A stretch of DNA of 64,000 nt. Source: Achromobacter xylosoxidans (GTDB lineage: Bacteria > Pseudomonadota > Gammaproteobacteria > Burkholderiales > Burkholderiaceae_B). Shown here one piece after another: positions 16,784-26,082 of this stretch. The notes under the pieces were generated by a model. That model was not told where the DNA came from. It was given only the letters and a program-made list of their open reading frames with translations, and searched no databases. Location of the stretch: contig NZ_MTLG01000125.1 in assembly GCF_002192695.1 (NCBI RefSeq), positions 1 to 64,000 on the forward strand, given 5' to 3'. The first letter of the stretch is position 1. Each line of letters starts with the position of its first letter. Both the position numbers and the translations under genes were made by a program.

Positions 16784-17699
16784 CCACCACTCCGGACAGG
16801 CCCTGGCGCTCGAGCAGGGAATTCAGGTGTTCCCAGCCATGGAAGTCGATGACGATCTGGCCCTTTTCCTTGGCGCCCACTTTCAGCGCGACGCGCGTGC
16901 CCAAGTGATCGGACAGGGCTTCTTCCAGGCGCGTCAGATCGCGCGATGCGCCGTTGGTCTTTTTCTTGGGCGCCGTGGACGACTCGGCTTCCTTGGCGGT
17001 CTTGGCGACCAGCTTTTCGGCTTCACGCACCGACAGGCGGCGCGCAATGATCTGGTTGGCCAGCTGGATCTGCGTGGCCGCGTCCACGGCGAGCAGCGCG
17101 CGCGCATGGCCCATGTCCACGTCGCCCGCCAACAGCATGGTCTGCACCGCGGCGGCCAGGTTCAGGAGACGCAGCAGGTTGCTGGTGGCCGAACGCGAAC
17201 GGCCGATCGCTTGCGCGGCCTGTTCGTGGGTCAGGCCGAACTCGTCCAGCAACCGGCGCACGCCCTGCGCTTCTTCCAGCGGGTTCAGGTCTTCGCGCTG
17301 GATGTTTTCGATCAGCGCCATGACGGCCGCGTTCTCGTCGGCCACCTCGCGCACCAGCACCGGCACTTCCTTCAGGCCGGCAATCTGCGCGGCGCGGAAA
17401 CGCCGTTCGCCGGCGATGATTTCGTAGTGGCCGGGCGCGGCTTCGCCCAGTGCGCGCACCAGAATGGGTTGCATGATGCCTTGTGTGCGGATCGATTCGG
17501 CCAGTTCACCCAATGCGCCCTCGTCCATGCGCGTGCGCGGCTGATACTTGCCGGCGCGCATCTTCGATACGGGCAAGGTGGACGGCGGACCCTCGGGCTT
17601 GGCGGCGGCGACCTTGCCGATGTTCTCGATGGCAGGCGCGTCCGCGCCGAGCAAGGCGTCCAGTCCGCGGCCCAATCCCTTGGGTTTCTTGGTGGCCAT
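16776..17699 (-). CDS. parB: Chromosome-partitioning protein ParB
   Basis: A 307-residue chromosomal ParB, the CTP-dependent clamp that loads at parS. Landmarks: N-terminal ParA-interacting KGLGRGLDALLG, ParB box YEIIAGERRFRAAQIAGL (CTP binding, about residue 93), helix-turn-helix THEQAAQAIGRSRSATSNLLRLL, and a C-terminal dimerisation domain ending LNSLLERQGL. The start at 17699 has GAGG upstream; a longer frame to 17903 is not supported. Nine matching parS sites lie only 4-6 kb away beside mnmG. Confidence 0.97.
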   Translation of the reverse strand: MATKKPKGLGRGLDALLGADAPAIENIGKVAAAKPEGPPSTLPVSKMRAGKYQPRTRMDEGALGELAESIRTQGIMQPILVRALGEAAPGHYEIIAGERRFRAAQIAGLKEVPVLVREVADENAAVMALIENIQREDLNPLEEAQGVRRLLDEFGLTHEQAAQAIGRSRSATSNLLRLLNLAAAVQTMLLAGDVDMGHARALLAVDAATQIQLANQIIARRLSVREAEKLVAKTAKEAESSTAPKKKTNGASRDLTRLEEALSDHLGTRVALKVGAKEKGQIVIDFHGWEHLNSLLERQGLSGVVDA

Positions 17700-17742
17700 A
17701 GTTAAATCCTCTTTCCTTCTGTTTTTGTATCCCGAGCCAGGC

Positions 17743-18567
17743 TCAGGCGTCCGTCTGCTCGGCGGGCAGACGATACCAATACGCGTAACAGTCTTTGAAA
17801 CCGTAGCGGCCATACAAGGCGCGCGCGGCTGTATTCTCCGGCTCAACCTGCAAATAGGCTGTCGTGGCGCCGCCGGCGGCGCCTGTTGCCAACAAGTATT
17901 CAATCAGGCCGGCTGCGTAGCCTTTGCGCCGCTGCCCCTGGTCGGTGACGATATCGAACAGTCCCAGCAGCTCGCCATCGCGGACAGCCAGGCCCGCGGC
18001 AACGCACTGCCCCGCCGCGTCCGTTGCCAGCACCGGCGAGATATCCACAGCCAGTCCTTGCAAGCGCGTCCGATGTTCGGCGATGTGTCGGGATTCCGAG
18101 TTGCGCATTGCCCCGACCGCCGCCGCGAAGCGTTCGGTATCGACAATATTGAAACGCAGATCGCCCCGGGCGCTGGGCCTGGGAGCGAGCGGCATGCACA
18201 TGACTCGGGTCTCGTCGGTAAAGGTATAACCGCGGGACTCCAGTTCGGCGTCGAGGGAAAAATCGGGACCGATGGAGGTAATGCGCAGCACCATGGGCAG
18301 GCCATGGCGCGCATACAACGATGAACAATACGCCAGCCGCTCGTCCAACGGACGTGTGGATAACCCCAGCACATTGATGCTGCGCGCGCGCTTGGCCGAC
18401 GAAGGCGCGAATCGCACCAGCCAGCCATCGTAAAGCACCTGCGCGCCGACCGCCGTCGCATTCAGCGCGGCTTCTTCCAGACGCGTGCGCAGGCTGTCGC
18501 GCGCGTCTATGCGCGGCGTACCGGAGACTTGCGTTTCGGTCTGGGAAAAGAGCGTGACGGCGGACAT
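17743..18567 (-). CDS. GNAT-family N-acetyltransferase lying between parA and parB
   Basis: A 274-residue protein. The C-terminal half is a GNAT acetyl-CoA-binding domain (DIVTDQGQRRKGYAAGLIEYLL, then LQVEPENTAARALYGRYGF); the N-terminal half is a second, more divergent GNAT-like module beginning near residue 30. It is 9 bases downstream of parA and 43 bases upstream of parB, so it interrupts the usual parAB pair but stays in the operon. The substrate is unknown. Position raises the possibility of an effect on segregation proteins, but a housekeeping amine or amino-acid acetylase is equally possible. Confidence 0.85.
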   Translation of the reverse strand: MSAVTLFSQTETQVSGTPRIDARDSLRTRLEEAALNATAVGAQVLYDGWLVRFAPSSAKRARSINVLGLSTRPLDERLAYCSSLYARHGLPMVLRITSIGPDFSLDAELESRGYTFTDETRVMCMPLAPRPSARGDLRFNIVDTERFAAAVGAMRNSESRHIAEHRTRLQGLAVDISPVLATDAAGQCVAAGLAVRDGELLGLFDIVTDQGQRRKGYAAGLIEYLLATGAAGGATTAYLQVEPENTAARALYGRYGFKDCYAYWYRLPAEQTDA

Positions 18568-18576
18568 GGTTACGGC

Positions 18577-19377
18577 CTACTTCAGATCCTTTTTCACGCG
18601 CTCGATCATTTCGGCGCCAAACGAGATATAGGCCTGCGCACCACGCGAGGCGCGGTCGTACACCACACCGGGCATGCCATAGCTGGGGGCTTCGGCCAAG
18701 CGCACGTTGCGCGGCACGACGGTCTTGAAGACCTTGTCGCCGAAGTGCGCCTCGAGCTGCGCGGATACCTGCTGCTGCAGGGTCATGCGCGGATCGAACA
18801 TGACGCGCAGCAACCCGATGACGCGCAGATCGTCGTTGATGTTCCGGTGCACGCGCTTGATTGTGTTGACCAGGTCGGACAGGCCTTCCAGCGCGAAGTA
18901 CTCGCACTGCATCGGAATGATGACGCCATGGGCGGCGGCCAGGCCGTTCAAGGTCAGCAGCGACAGCGTCGGCGGGCAATCGATCAGCACAAAGTCGTAC
19001 TGCGTGGCGACGGTGTCGATCGCGGCCTTCAACTGGCGCTCGCGTTGGTCCATCTGCACCAGGTCGATCTCGGCGCCGGACAGTTCGCGGTTGGCGGGCA
19101 GCACGTCGTAGCCCCCCGACTCGGATTTGACGCGGGCCTGCTCGATGTTCGATTCGCCGATCAGCACCTGGTACAGGTTCGACTCCAGCGAGTTCTTGTC
19201 GATGCCGCTACCCATCGTGGCATTGCCTTGCGGGTCCAGGTCCACCAGCAGCACGCGTTGGTTGTGCGTGGCAAGGCCCGCCGCCAAGTTGATGGCGGTC
19301 GTCGTCTTGCCCACACCGCCCTTCTGGTTGGCAATGCAGAAAATGCGGGCGGTGGTGCTGGGGGGTATGTTCTTCAT
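18577..19377 (-). CDS. parA: Chromosome-partitioning ATPase ParA
   Basis: A 266-residue ParA/Soj-type ATPase with the deviant Walker A KGGVGKTTTAINLA (about residue 19), switch I VLLVDLDPQGNAT and Walker B FVLIDCPPTLSLLT. It binds nucleoid DNA as an ATP dimer and moves ParB-parS complexes. Its ATG overlaps the rsmG stop by 4 bases (ATGA), indicating translational coupling in the mnmG-rsmG-parA operon. Confidence 0.97.
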   Translation of the reverse strand: MKNIPPSTTARIFCIANQKGGVGKTTTAINLAAGLATHNQRVLLVDLDPQGNATMGSGIDKNSLESNLYQVLIGESNIEQARVKSESGGYDVLPANRELSGAEIDLVQMDQRERQLKAAIDTVATQYDFVLIDCPPTLSLLTLNGLAAAHGVIIPMQCEYFALEGLSDLVNTIKRVHRNINDDLRVIGLLRVMFDPRMTLQQQVSAQLEAHFGDKVFKTVVPRNVRLAEAPSYGMPGVVYDRASRGAQAYISFGAEMIERVKKDLK

Positions 19378-20063
19378 AGGGTTCCTTGACTACGGCGCAT
19401 CCAGATCAGGCAGCGTTCGGCCTGTAACTCAGGCACGCGCAACGGCTGGATGTGATCGACTTGCCATTCTCCGCGCGCATGCAGCGCCTGTATTTCGTCC
19501 TCGGGGACCTTGCCCTTCATGGCGACGAGGGTACCATCGTTGCGCACATGGCGACCCGCGAGTTGCGCAAAATCGTCCAAGGAAGCAAAGGCGCGCGACG
19601 TCACGATATTGCACTCGGCGCGAGCCAAGGTTTCGACGCGAGCGTGGCTCGCCTGCAGATTGGGCAAGGCCAGCACGCCGCTCATCTGCCGCACGAAGGC
19701 CGTCTTCTTTTCGACCGCGTCCACGCAGGTCACCGACCAGTGGGGCCGCATGATCGCCAGAACGACGCCAGGCAGGCCACCACCCGATCCGACGTCGTAG
19801 AGCTTGGCCGGCGTGTTCGACGCGCCCAGCGCCTCGCTGAACGGCCCTACGGCGGCCAGGCTGTCGAACAGGTGCTGGATCAGCATCTGCTGCGGATCGC
19901 GGATGGCGGTGAGGTTGTAGGTCCGGTTCCAGCGCTGCATCTGCGACAGATAATTCAGCAGCTTGGCCATCGTGGCGGCATCGGCCTCCAGCCCCAGCTG
20001 CGCGCATGCGCGAGACAGGCGGCCGGCCATGTCCGCGCCGGCCGTATCGGCGTGCGCGCTCAT
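19374..20063 (-). CDS. rsmG: 16S rRNA (guanine-N7)-methyltransferase RsmG
   Basis: A 229-residue SAM-dependent methyltransferase (GidB) that methylates G527 of 16S rRNA. The SAM loop [16 protein letters not shown] (about residue 91) and [20 protein letters not shown] are diagnostic. It overlaps mnmG and parA by 4 bases each, the conserved gidA-gidB-parA order near bacterial origins. Confidence 0.97.
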   Translation of the reverse strand: MSAHADTAGADMAGRLSRACAQLGLEADAATMAKLLNYLSQMQRWNRTYNLTAIRDPQQMLIQHLFDSLAAVGPFSEALGASNTPAKLYDVGSGGGLPGVVLAIMRPHWSVTCVDAVEKKTAFVRQMSGVLALPNLQASHARVETLARAECNIVTSRAFASLDDFAQLAGRHVRNDGTLVAMKGKVPEDEIQALHARGEWQVDHIQPLRVPELQAERCLIWMRRSQGTL

Positions 20064-21979
20064 GCCGCTTGCTTGCGCGAGCCGTAATGCAGGCGCTTCA
20101 GATGGATCAGCAGCAATGAAATTGCAGCGGGAGTGACGCCTGAGATGCGCGCGGCCTGGCCTATGGTTTCCGGGCGGTGCGCCTTGAGCTTCTGGCGCAC
20201 TTCGAACGACAGGCTGGTCACCGCGTCGTAGTCGACGTCGGCGGGTATGGCCTGCTGTTCGTGTGCGATCTGCTTCTGGACTTCGACTTGCTGGCGGTCG
20301 ATATAGCCGGCGTACTTCACCTGGATCTCGACCTGTTCGGCCAACACTTCGTCTTCCGTCACGCCAGGGCCGGCCAGCAGCGAACCGTCGGCGTTGCGGG
20401 CGGCCATCAAGGCTTCATAGGAAACATTGGGCCGTTTCAACAGATCTGCAAGTGAGTACTCACGTTCAATTGCCTTGCCCAACAGAGGCTCGGCAACTTC
20501 GGCGGGCAGTATACGCGGATTCACCCAGGAGGATTTCAACCGTTCGACTTCGGCTGCCACCGCGTCGCGCTTGCGATTGAAGGCGTCCCAGCGGGCGTCG
20601 TCGACGATACCGAGACGACGGCCGATTTCGGTCAGGCGCAAGTCGGCATTGTCTTCGCGCAGGCTCAAGCGGTATTCGGCCCGAGACGTGAACATGCGAT
20701 ACGGCTCGGTCACGCCACGCGTGACCAGATCGTCGACCAATACCCCCAGATAAGCCTCATCGCGGCGCGGGGTCCATTGCTCGCGATCCAGCGCGAACAG
20801 CGCGGCGTTGACGCCGGCGAGCAGCCCTTGGGCAGCCGCCTCTTCGTAGCCAGTAGTGCCGTTGATCTGCCCGGCAAAGTACAGGCCTGCGATCGCCTTG
20901 GTTTCCAGCGTGCTCTTCAATCCACGTGGATCGAAGTAGTCGTATTCGATGGCGTAACCGGGCCGCAGGATGTGTGCATTCTCCAGGCCAGGCAGGGAAT
21001 GGATCAGGGCCAACTGCACGTCAAACGGCAGGCTGGTCGACACGCCGTTCGGATAGACCTCATGCGTGTCCAGGCCTTCGGGCTCCAGGAAGACCTGGTG
21101 CGACTCTTTATCGGCAAAGCGATGGATCTTGTCTTCGATGGACGGGCAGTAACGCGGGCCCACCCCTTCGATCACGCCGCTGTACATCGGCGAACGGTCC
21201 AGGCCGCCCCGGATGATGTCGTGGGTACGGGCGTTGGTGTGCGTGATCCAGCAAGGCAGTTGACGCGGGTGCATGCCGACATTGCCCATGTAAGAAAACA
21301 CGGGGATCGGATCCAGGTCGCCGGGCTGCTCTTCGAGGATGCTGTAGTTGATCGAGCGTCCATCGATGCGTGGCGGCGTGCCGGTCTTCAAGCGCCCCTG
21401 CGGCAGGTCAAGTTCCTTCAGGCGCTGTCCCAGGGAGATAGCGGGAGGATCACCGGCACGGCCACCCGAATAGTTCTGCAAGCCCACGTGGATCAGGCCG
21501 TTCAGAAAGGTACCGGCGGTAAGCACCACGGACTTCGCCCGAAACTTCAGGCCGATCTGCGTAACGGCGCCGACCACGCGGTCACCCTCCACCATCAGGT
21601 CTTCGACGGCCTGCTGGAACAGCCAGAGGTTCGGCTGATTTTCCAGGCGGCCGCGGATCGCCTGGCGGTACAGCACCCGATCCGCCTGAGCGCGCGTCGC
21701 CCGGACGGCCGGCCCTTTCGAGCCATTCAGGATGCGGAACTGAATACCCGCTTCATCCGTTGCCAAAGCCATGGCGCCACCCAGGGCGTCAACTTCTTTG
21801 ACAAGGTGGCCCTTGCCGATCCCGCCGATGGAGGGATTGCAAGACATTTGGCCTAGGGTTTCGATGTTGTGCGTCAATAGCAAGGTCTGGGCGCCAGTGC
21901 GGGCGGCAGCCAGTGCTGCTTCGGTGCCGGCGTGGCCGCCACCGACGACGATGACATCGAATTCGCGGGGATAGTCCAT
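20060..21979 (-). CDS. mnmG: tRNA uridine-5-carboxymethylaminomethyl modification enzyme MnmG
   Basis: A 639-residue FAD protein (GidA), full length. The N-terminal FAD site [17 protein letters not shown], the conserved [18 protein letters not shown] and the C-terminal helical domain with [18 protein letters not shown] are present. With MnmE (36.7 kb) it makes the cmnm5 group on wobble U34 of certain tRNAs. No Shine-Dalgarno sequence is visible; the leader just before the ATG is a pyrimidine-rich CCCCTCCCCCC run. It is the first gene of the par operon and borders the parS/oriC block. Confidence 0.97.
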   Translation of the reverse strand: MDYPREFDVIVVGGGHAGTEAALAAARTGAQTLLLTHNIETLGQMSCNPSIGGIGKGHLVKEVDALGGAMALATDEAGIQFRILNGSKGPAVRATRAQADRVLYRQAIRGRLENQPNLWLFQQAVEDLMVEGDRVVGAVTQIGLKFRAKSVVLTAGTFLNGLIHVGLQNYSGGRAGDPPAISLGQRLKELDLPQGRLKTGTPPRIDGRSINYSILEEQPGDLDPIPVFSYMGNVGMHPRQLPCWITHTNARTHDIIRGGLDRSPMYSGVIEGVGPRYCPSIEDKIHRFADKESHQVFLEPEGLDTHEVYPNGVSTSLPFDVQLALIHSLPGLENAHILRPGYAIEYDYFDPRGLKSTLETKAIAGLYFAGQINGTTGYEEAAAQGLLAGVNAALFALDREQWTPRRDEAYLGVLVDDLVTRGVTEPYRMFTSRAEYRLSLREDNADLRLTEIGRRLGIVDDARWDAFNRKRDAVAAEVERLKSSWVNPRILPAEVAEPLLGKAIEREYSLADLLKRPNVSYEALMAARNADGSLLAGPGVTEDEVLAEQVEIQVKYAGYIDRQQVEVQKQIAHEQQAIPADVDYDAVTSLSFEVRQKLKAHRPETIGQAARISGVTPAAISLLLIHLKRLHYGSRKQAA

Positions 21980-22035
21980 GATGGGGGGAGGGGGTAAGAG
22001 AGCGTTCGGTGCTCATTATAGAGGCAGGGATTGCA

Positions 22036-22051
22036 TGTTTCACGTGAAACA
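22036..22051. promoter_or_regulatory. parS site 1
   Basis: Perfect 16-bp parS palindrome TGTTTCACGTGAAACA, the ParB loading site. The symmetry extends to 22 bp (22033-22054). Confidence 0.95.
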
Positions 22052-22164
22052 TGCTTCGGCGCAGCAAGAGGTGGCCCACGGCCAGATCGCCGTCGGCAAA
22101 AGGCAACGGGCGTCGTCTTTGGCAGGGATAAATATGTCGGCAGTTGCCACTGCTTTGCCTGGTT

Positions 22165-22180
22165 TGTTTCACGTGAAACG
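22165..22180. promoter_or_regulatory. parS site 2
   Basis: TGTTTCACGTGAAACG, one mismatch to the parS consensus at the last base. Confidence 0.93.
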
Positions 22181-22313
22181 TCGTATTGACCGAGCCGGAC
22201 CACCCTCCTTCTCTGAAAATGCATGTCATGGATACTCGACCACGCCCCCACACTAGCCATACGCAACTCTCAACCCGATTCAAGGCAGTACGAATCCTGC
22301 GCATCGCGCTATA

Positions 22314-22329
22314 TGTTCCACGTGAAACA
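22314..22329. promoter_or_regulatory. parS site 3
   Basis: TGTTCCACGTGAAACA, the common parS variant with C at position 5. Confidence 0.93.
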
Positions 22330-22433
22330 TCGGTGGTTGTCTACCCAAGGGTATTGGGGCACCAGTCACGAGTAGCAGATACCCAGTTCGCAAGCACTCG
22401 TATCTTCTGGCTGATTGATCTCAAATCTATTGC

Positions 22434-22449
22434 TGTTTCACGTGAAACA
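22434..22449. promoter_or_regulatory. parS site 4
   Basis: Perfect TGTTTCACGTGAAACA. Confidence 0.95.
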
Positions 22450-22585
22450 TTTCCCGGTAGCGCAGCAGGATGGATCGGAACATCTACTTGGCGCTTGCGC
22501 GGCGCGAAGGCTAAGGCAATGGAGTAACACGTCGGCCTATAGAAGGAACTCTTTCTACAAGTTCCGGCTTCCCTCGCCCCATCGA

Positions 22586-22601
22586 TGTTTCACGTGAAAC
22601 A
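22586..22601. promoter_or_regulatory. parS site 5
   Basis: Perfect TGTTTCACGTGAAACA; dyad symmetry extends to 22 bp (22583-22604). Confidence 0.95.
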
Positions 22602-22626
22602 TCGACAGAGTGCTGCTTGAAGACGC

Positions 22627-22642
22627 TGTTTCACGTGAAACA
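22627..22642. promoter_or_regulatory. parS site 6
   Basis: Perfect TGTTTCACGTGAAACA, starting only 41 bp after the start of site 5. Confidence 0.95.
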
Positions 22643-22694
22643 TGCCCCCTAAAGAAGAGGCCGATCGCAAGAAAGCAGATCTCAAATCAGTCTA

Positions 22695-22710
22695 TGTTCC
22701 ACGTGAAACA
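22695..22710. promoter_or_regulatory. parS site 7
   Basis: TGTTCCACGTGAAACA, same variant as site 3. Confidence 0.93.
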
Positions 22711-22816
22711 GGTGAAGCCAACTTTGAAATCGAAGAATCCTGCAATCTCCGGTTCAACATTCAGCATCGAGCTCAACAGAAAGAACCTAAGGATTCCCCA
22801 ATTCCATTCTTCAAGC

Positions 22817-22847
22817 GAATCTTCTGATGGCAACCTCATGAAGATTC
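22817..22847. repeat. 8-bp inverted repeat inside the parS block
   Basis: GAATCTTC (22817-22824) and GAAGATTC (22840-22847) form perfect arms around a 15-base loop between parS sites 7 and 8. The function is unknown; it may be chance in this A+T-rich stretch. Confidence 0.35.
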
Positions 22848-22912
22848 ATCCAAGAAAAAAGCAATTTTCGAACCCCTACCCTACCCCTTACCCAAAACAG
22901 AGTCGTTTTTTT

Positions 22913-22928
22913 GGTTTCACGTGAAACC
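22913..22928. promoter_or_regulatory. parS-like site 8
   Basis: GGTTTCACGTGAAACC, a perfect palindrome with the core TTTCACGTGAAA but G/C at the outer pair. It should still bind ParB, possibly less tightly. Confidence 0.8.
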
Positions 22929-23245
22929 TAAACGATCATGAACCACCAAGTAATCCCTGCCCGCGAGCAGCGGCATACCTAACTAGCCACCGTAGCGCGA
23001 TGATCAGTCTGCTCACTTCGCGACTATCTGGTCAGATCAAGGCTCATCGGGCCCGTATCGAAACTGGCTGGGACCTGAAACAGCGTGACATTGGAAAATC
23101 AGAAAACAACGTTATGCCTTCCTCGGTGGTCGAGGGACAAGGACCAGGCGTGCCGGCCACGAATGATTGGATTCCGGAAAACTCGTCAGAGCGCGAGATG
23201 CACCAGAAAGCCTCGCCCCGACAAGCTATGCAATTCTGCACAGCG

Positions 23246-24346
23246 TTATCAACAGCTACCAAATCCGCTAGCTGCCGAAATTAGCCGTTTCACGTGGAAC
23301 AATTCTGGGGATAAGTCGCAGCTGGACAGCACAGGTCGCCGAAAAATCCGAGGGCATTCAACGAGGGCGGCAAAGTGCCAAGAAGCATGAAAAAGCACAA
23401 ATGCACAACGTCTTCCCTATGACAGCAATGGATAATTTCTATTTTGGATGCTTGTCAGACTTAGGAAATTCCATGGCCAATACGAGGCCGTGCATACGCA
23501 AAATACCGTGGAAAACTATGTGGATAAGATCAGCCTAGAAGCCACAGTAAGTTTTCGAAAACGTGCACAACATGCGCTCGCCTCTGCAACTCACCTGGAA
23601 CTCTGCAACTGCGCTCCGGTCAAAATACCGCTAAAAATTCTGGCCGCGGATTATCCCCAAACCTATCCACGCGCTCCCGTCCTGCGGTCTACCACTAGGC
23701 GGAAACCGCCGGCAATCTGGGTGCTGATTCCTTGACCAGACAACAATCTTGCACCGCCATGACAGAGTGCACCATCATCCTTTTGGGCGAGGTCCAGCCT
23801 TTCATGTGAACCCTGTGGAAAACTCGCCGAACGGGATCTGGGTGAAGATTGTCTCTACCGCGAACCCAAGGCCGGGTTCCACTCCTGACATTCAGGATCG
23901 CGCGGCGGCCGGGTAAGCAGCAGGCCGTGCCCCCATCTTCCGGTGCCTATCCCCATTTCTATCCACAGGCTGACGCCTTCGCCTGAGCCACCAAAGGGTG
24001 TAATTCTGTGCATAACCCGGATGGGGATATCTTTGTGAACAACCGGCCTCCGCCCGGGTAAAAGCGGGCCAGAGCGGCCCTGAAACAGTATGGCCGTGCC
24101 GACCTATTCTGACTCAAACTCACCCCAGAAATCGCCTTAAATGCCTGTATTCCCTAGGGAAAGGCCATGTTTAAACATGACCGTCACCGCAGTTCCGGAT
24201 CAGCTCAAACGCCATGACCGCGTAGCGGCATCGTTCCAGGAAAGATGGGATAACTGTGTAAAACCTAGCGCTCGATACGCAATTGCTTCATTGCTGAGCA
24301 TGAAAATGCTCATGCCCGAAAATAATTATCCACAAACTTATCCACG
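23246..24346. other. oriC: Candidate chromosomal replication origin (oriC)
   Basis: DnaA-box-like 9-mers cluster here: TTATCAACA at 23246, TTATCCCCA at 23306 (minus) and 23651, TTATCCACA at 23519 (minus) and 24326, TTATCCACG at 24338, CTATCCACG at 23663, CTATCCACA at 23959, TTATGCACA at 24007 (minus) and TTGTTCACA at 24034 (minus). A+T-rich sequence around 24290-24390 could serve for unwinding. Its place between mnmG and the rest of the chromosome, beside parS, matches origins linked to gidA. The boundaries and unwinding element are inferred. Confidence 0.7.
23286..23301. promoter_or_regulatory. parS-like site 9
   Basis: CGTTTCACGTGGAACA, two mismatches to consensus. It lies 358 bp beyond site 8, already among the DnaA boxes. 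Confidence 0.7.
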
Positions 24347-24420
24347 GCTGGAGAATATGTTAGTGAATACTAACTATCTGCGTGGAACAGGCAGCGCAGG
24401 CATTCGCGGCCAAATGAAAC

Positions 24421-24451
24421 AACGCCCCAGACCATACGGTCTTGGGGCGTT
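24421..24451 (-). terminator. Terminator-like hairpin after the cold-shock gene
   Basis: AACGCCCCAGACC pairs with GGTC-T-TGGGGCGTT (one bulged base) around loop ATAC. It lies 45 bases beyond the cold-shock stop codon. The T-run on the minus strand is weak, so termination may be partial. Confidence 0.6.
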
Positions 24452-24496
24452 GTAGCCAGGTCGGACCTGGCAGACGGGAAATTGGGATTTCCCGAT

Positions 24497-24703
24497 TTAG
24501 AGCGGGCGAATTTCGGCCGCTTGAGGTCCTTTCGGACCATCCTTGACTTCGAATTCGACTTCCTGGCCTTCGTTCAGGCTGCGATAGCCGCGGCCCTGGA
24601 TGGCGGAAAAGTGTGCGAAAACATCGGTACCACCAACGTCCGGCGTGATGAAACCGTAACCCTTGTCAGCGTTGAACCACTTAACTTTGCCCTTCTGAGC
24701 CAT
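24497..24703 (-). CDS. Cold-shock-domain protein (CspA family)
   Basis: A 68-residue single cold-shock domain, the standard size. RNP-1 KGYGFITP and RNP-2 DVFAHFSAI are intact and the fold runs through [14 protein letters not shown]. It binds single-stranded RNA/DNA and acts as an RNA chaperone. It is a monocistronic gene with its own terminator. The 230-base leader upstream (24704-24935) is typical of the regulated 5' leaders of csp genes; nothing else is visible in it. Confidence 0.96.
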   Translation of the reverse strand: MAQKGKVKWFNADKGYGFITPDVGGTDVFAHFSAIQGRGYRSLNEGQEVEFEVKDGPKGPQAAEIRPL

Positions 24704-24935
24704 TTTTTCTAGCGTCCTGTAATTAACTCGAAATGCAATGAATCAAGGACGCCGTGAGAACTGAACGACCGGTAGAAATACCTGCGTTGCTGCTGCGTTC
24801 ACGTTTGCCGCCTAGCTGCAGAACGAGTCCGCGCGCTGCTTGAATCAACTGCGTAATCAGCATACTCAGCACGCATTACAGACTCATATAGTTGTTTACC
24901 CCAATGTCGTATTTTTAATACTGGGTCTCGTTCCG

Positions 24936-26006
24936 CTAGGCGCTGCCACGCTGTCGACGCGCTAGAAAAGCGTAGATCGGCCCGGTCACAATCACCACAA
25001 AAACCATGCGCATGACGTGGAATGCGGTCACCACCGGAACACCCAGCTGCAGCACCTTGGCGGTAATGGCCATCTCGGCAATGCCGCCCGGCGTGGTGCC
25101 CAGAATCAAGGTCGGAATGGGAGCGGCCGACCATAGCGACAGCAAGGCGCCCAGACCGAACGCGAGCGCCAGCGCAGCCACCGTGAAGCACGCCACCGCG
25201 GCAATGAAGCGCGGCGCCGCCCGAAAGAAATCCGGCCGGTAACGGTCGCCCAGCGACCAGCCGATCAGCAACTGGCCTATCTTCGGCACGTAATCAGGAA
25301 GCGCCGACAGCTCGATGCCATTGACCGTCAGGATCATGGCGACCAGCATTGGGCCGAGCACCCAGGGATTCGGCAACCGCAGCCTCATGAAGGCGGCGCC
25401 GCCGATGCAGGTCAGCACAACCAGTGCCGCCAGCCCCCAACCGTGGACGATCTTGGGTCCGGGCACAGTGGGATCCAGACCCGCCACGCCCCACCACTGA
25501 AAGATGAAGGGCACGGTGACCACAACCATCAGCACGCGCACGCTATGCGCCGTCGCCACGCGGTCTATGCGCGCGCCGTGGCGCTCGGCTAGGTTCGCCA
25601 TTTCGCTGGCTCCACCGATGGCGGAAGAAAACCAGGCTGTCTTGAAATCGACGTCGGTGTAGCGGCGCAGGATTGCCGTGCCCATGAAGGCCAAGCCTAG
25701 CGCGAACAGCATTCCGACGATGATGGGCCCCGCGTTGCTACCAATGTGGCCGATTACCTGCGGCGTGAAGTACAGGCCCAATGAAGTGCCGATGACCCAC
25801 TGGCCCGCATTGCGCGCCGGCCTCGGGCACGCCGTGCCCAAGCCCGCAATGCGCGTCGCGGCGGTCACCAGCAAAGCGCCCAGCATCCACGGCAACGGGA
25901 CATGCGCCCACACCGCCAACAACGCGCCCGCCAATGCGAGCGCCAGACCGCCCAATACTCTCCACAACATGTTCTGAACCACGATACCGCCGCGCCTTAA
26001 GCTCAT
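24936..26006 (-). CDS. AbrB-type membrane permease (putative 'ammonia monooxygenase')
   Basis: A 356-residue polytopic membrane protein with an internal duplication: each half has the AbrB-repeat pattern (PLPWMLGALLVTAA near the N-terminus, NPWVLGPMLVAMILT in the middle) and a glycine-rich re-entrant motif (AIGGASEMANLAERHGA, TTPGGIAEMAITAKVL). This family is often mislabelled as transcriptional regulator or ammonia monooxygenase. Transport activity is likely but the substrate is unknown. The start is uncertain (26006, or an internal ATG 12 codons later). It is divergent from the aminotransferase gene. Confidence 0.82.
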   Translation of the reverse strand: MSLRRGGIVVQNMLWRVLGGLALALAGALLAVWAHVPLPWMLGALLVTAATRIAGLGTACPRPARNAGQWVIGTSLGLYFTPQVIGHIGSNAGPIIVGMLFALGLAFMGTAILRRYTDVDFKTAWFSSAIGGASEMANLAERHGARIDRVATAHSVRVLMVVVTVPFIFQWWGVAGLDPTVPGPKIVHGWGLAALVVLTCIGGAAFMRLRLPNPWVLGPMLVAMILTVNGIELSALPDYVPKIGQLLIGWSLGDRYRPDFFRAAPRFIAAVACFTVAALALAFGLGALLSLWSAAPIPTLILGTTPGGIAEMAITAKVLQLGVPVVTAFHVMRMVFVVIVTGPIYAFLARRQRGSA

Positions 26007-26082
26007 GTGAAAAACGAATTATGAGTTAGTGGGATACTTACGAAAACTCTCTCTGCTAGCAACGTTCACTCTCGCGTCCACC

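Larger units (their letters stand above)
21980..24420. other. 2.4 kb non-coding block: parS cluster and DnaA-box region
   Basis: No convincing gene is present between mnmG and the cold-shock terminator. The short frames seen here lack family motifs, ribosome sites and codon bias, and run through palindromic sites. The left half (22036-23301) holds nine parS sites; the right half (23246-24346) holds the DnaA boxes. The A+T content is clearly higher than in the flanking genes. A C-rich strand tract with repeated TACCC lies at about 22870-22893. Confidence 0.85.

Noticed and set aside
22610-23735. Several open frames of 60-104 codons in the parS/oriC block
   Set aside because: They run through parS palindromes and DnaA boxes, lack ribosome sites and family features, and have atypical composition.
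23799-23812. A possible tenth parS, CTTTCATGTGAACC
   Set aside because: The central CACGTG core is broken (CATGTG) and an arm base is lost, so ParB binding is unlikely.
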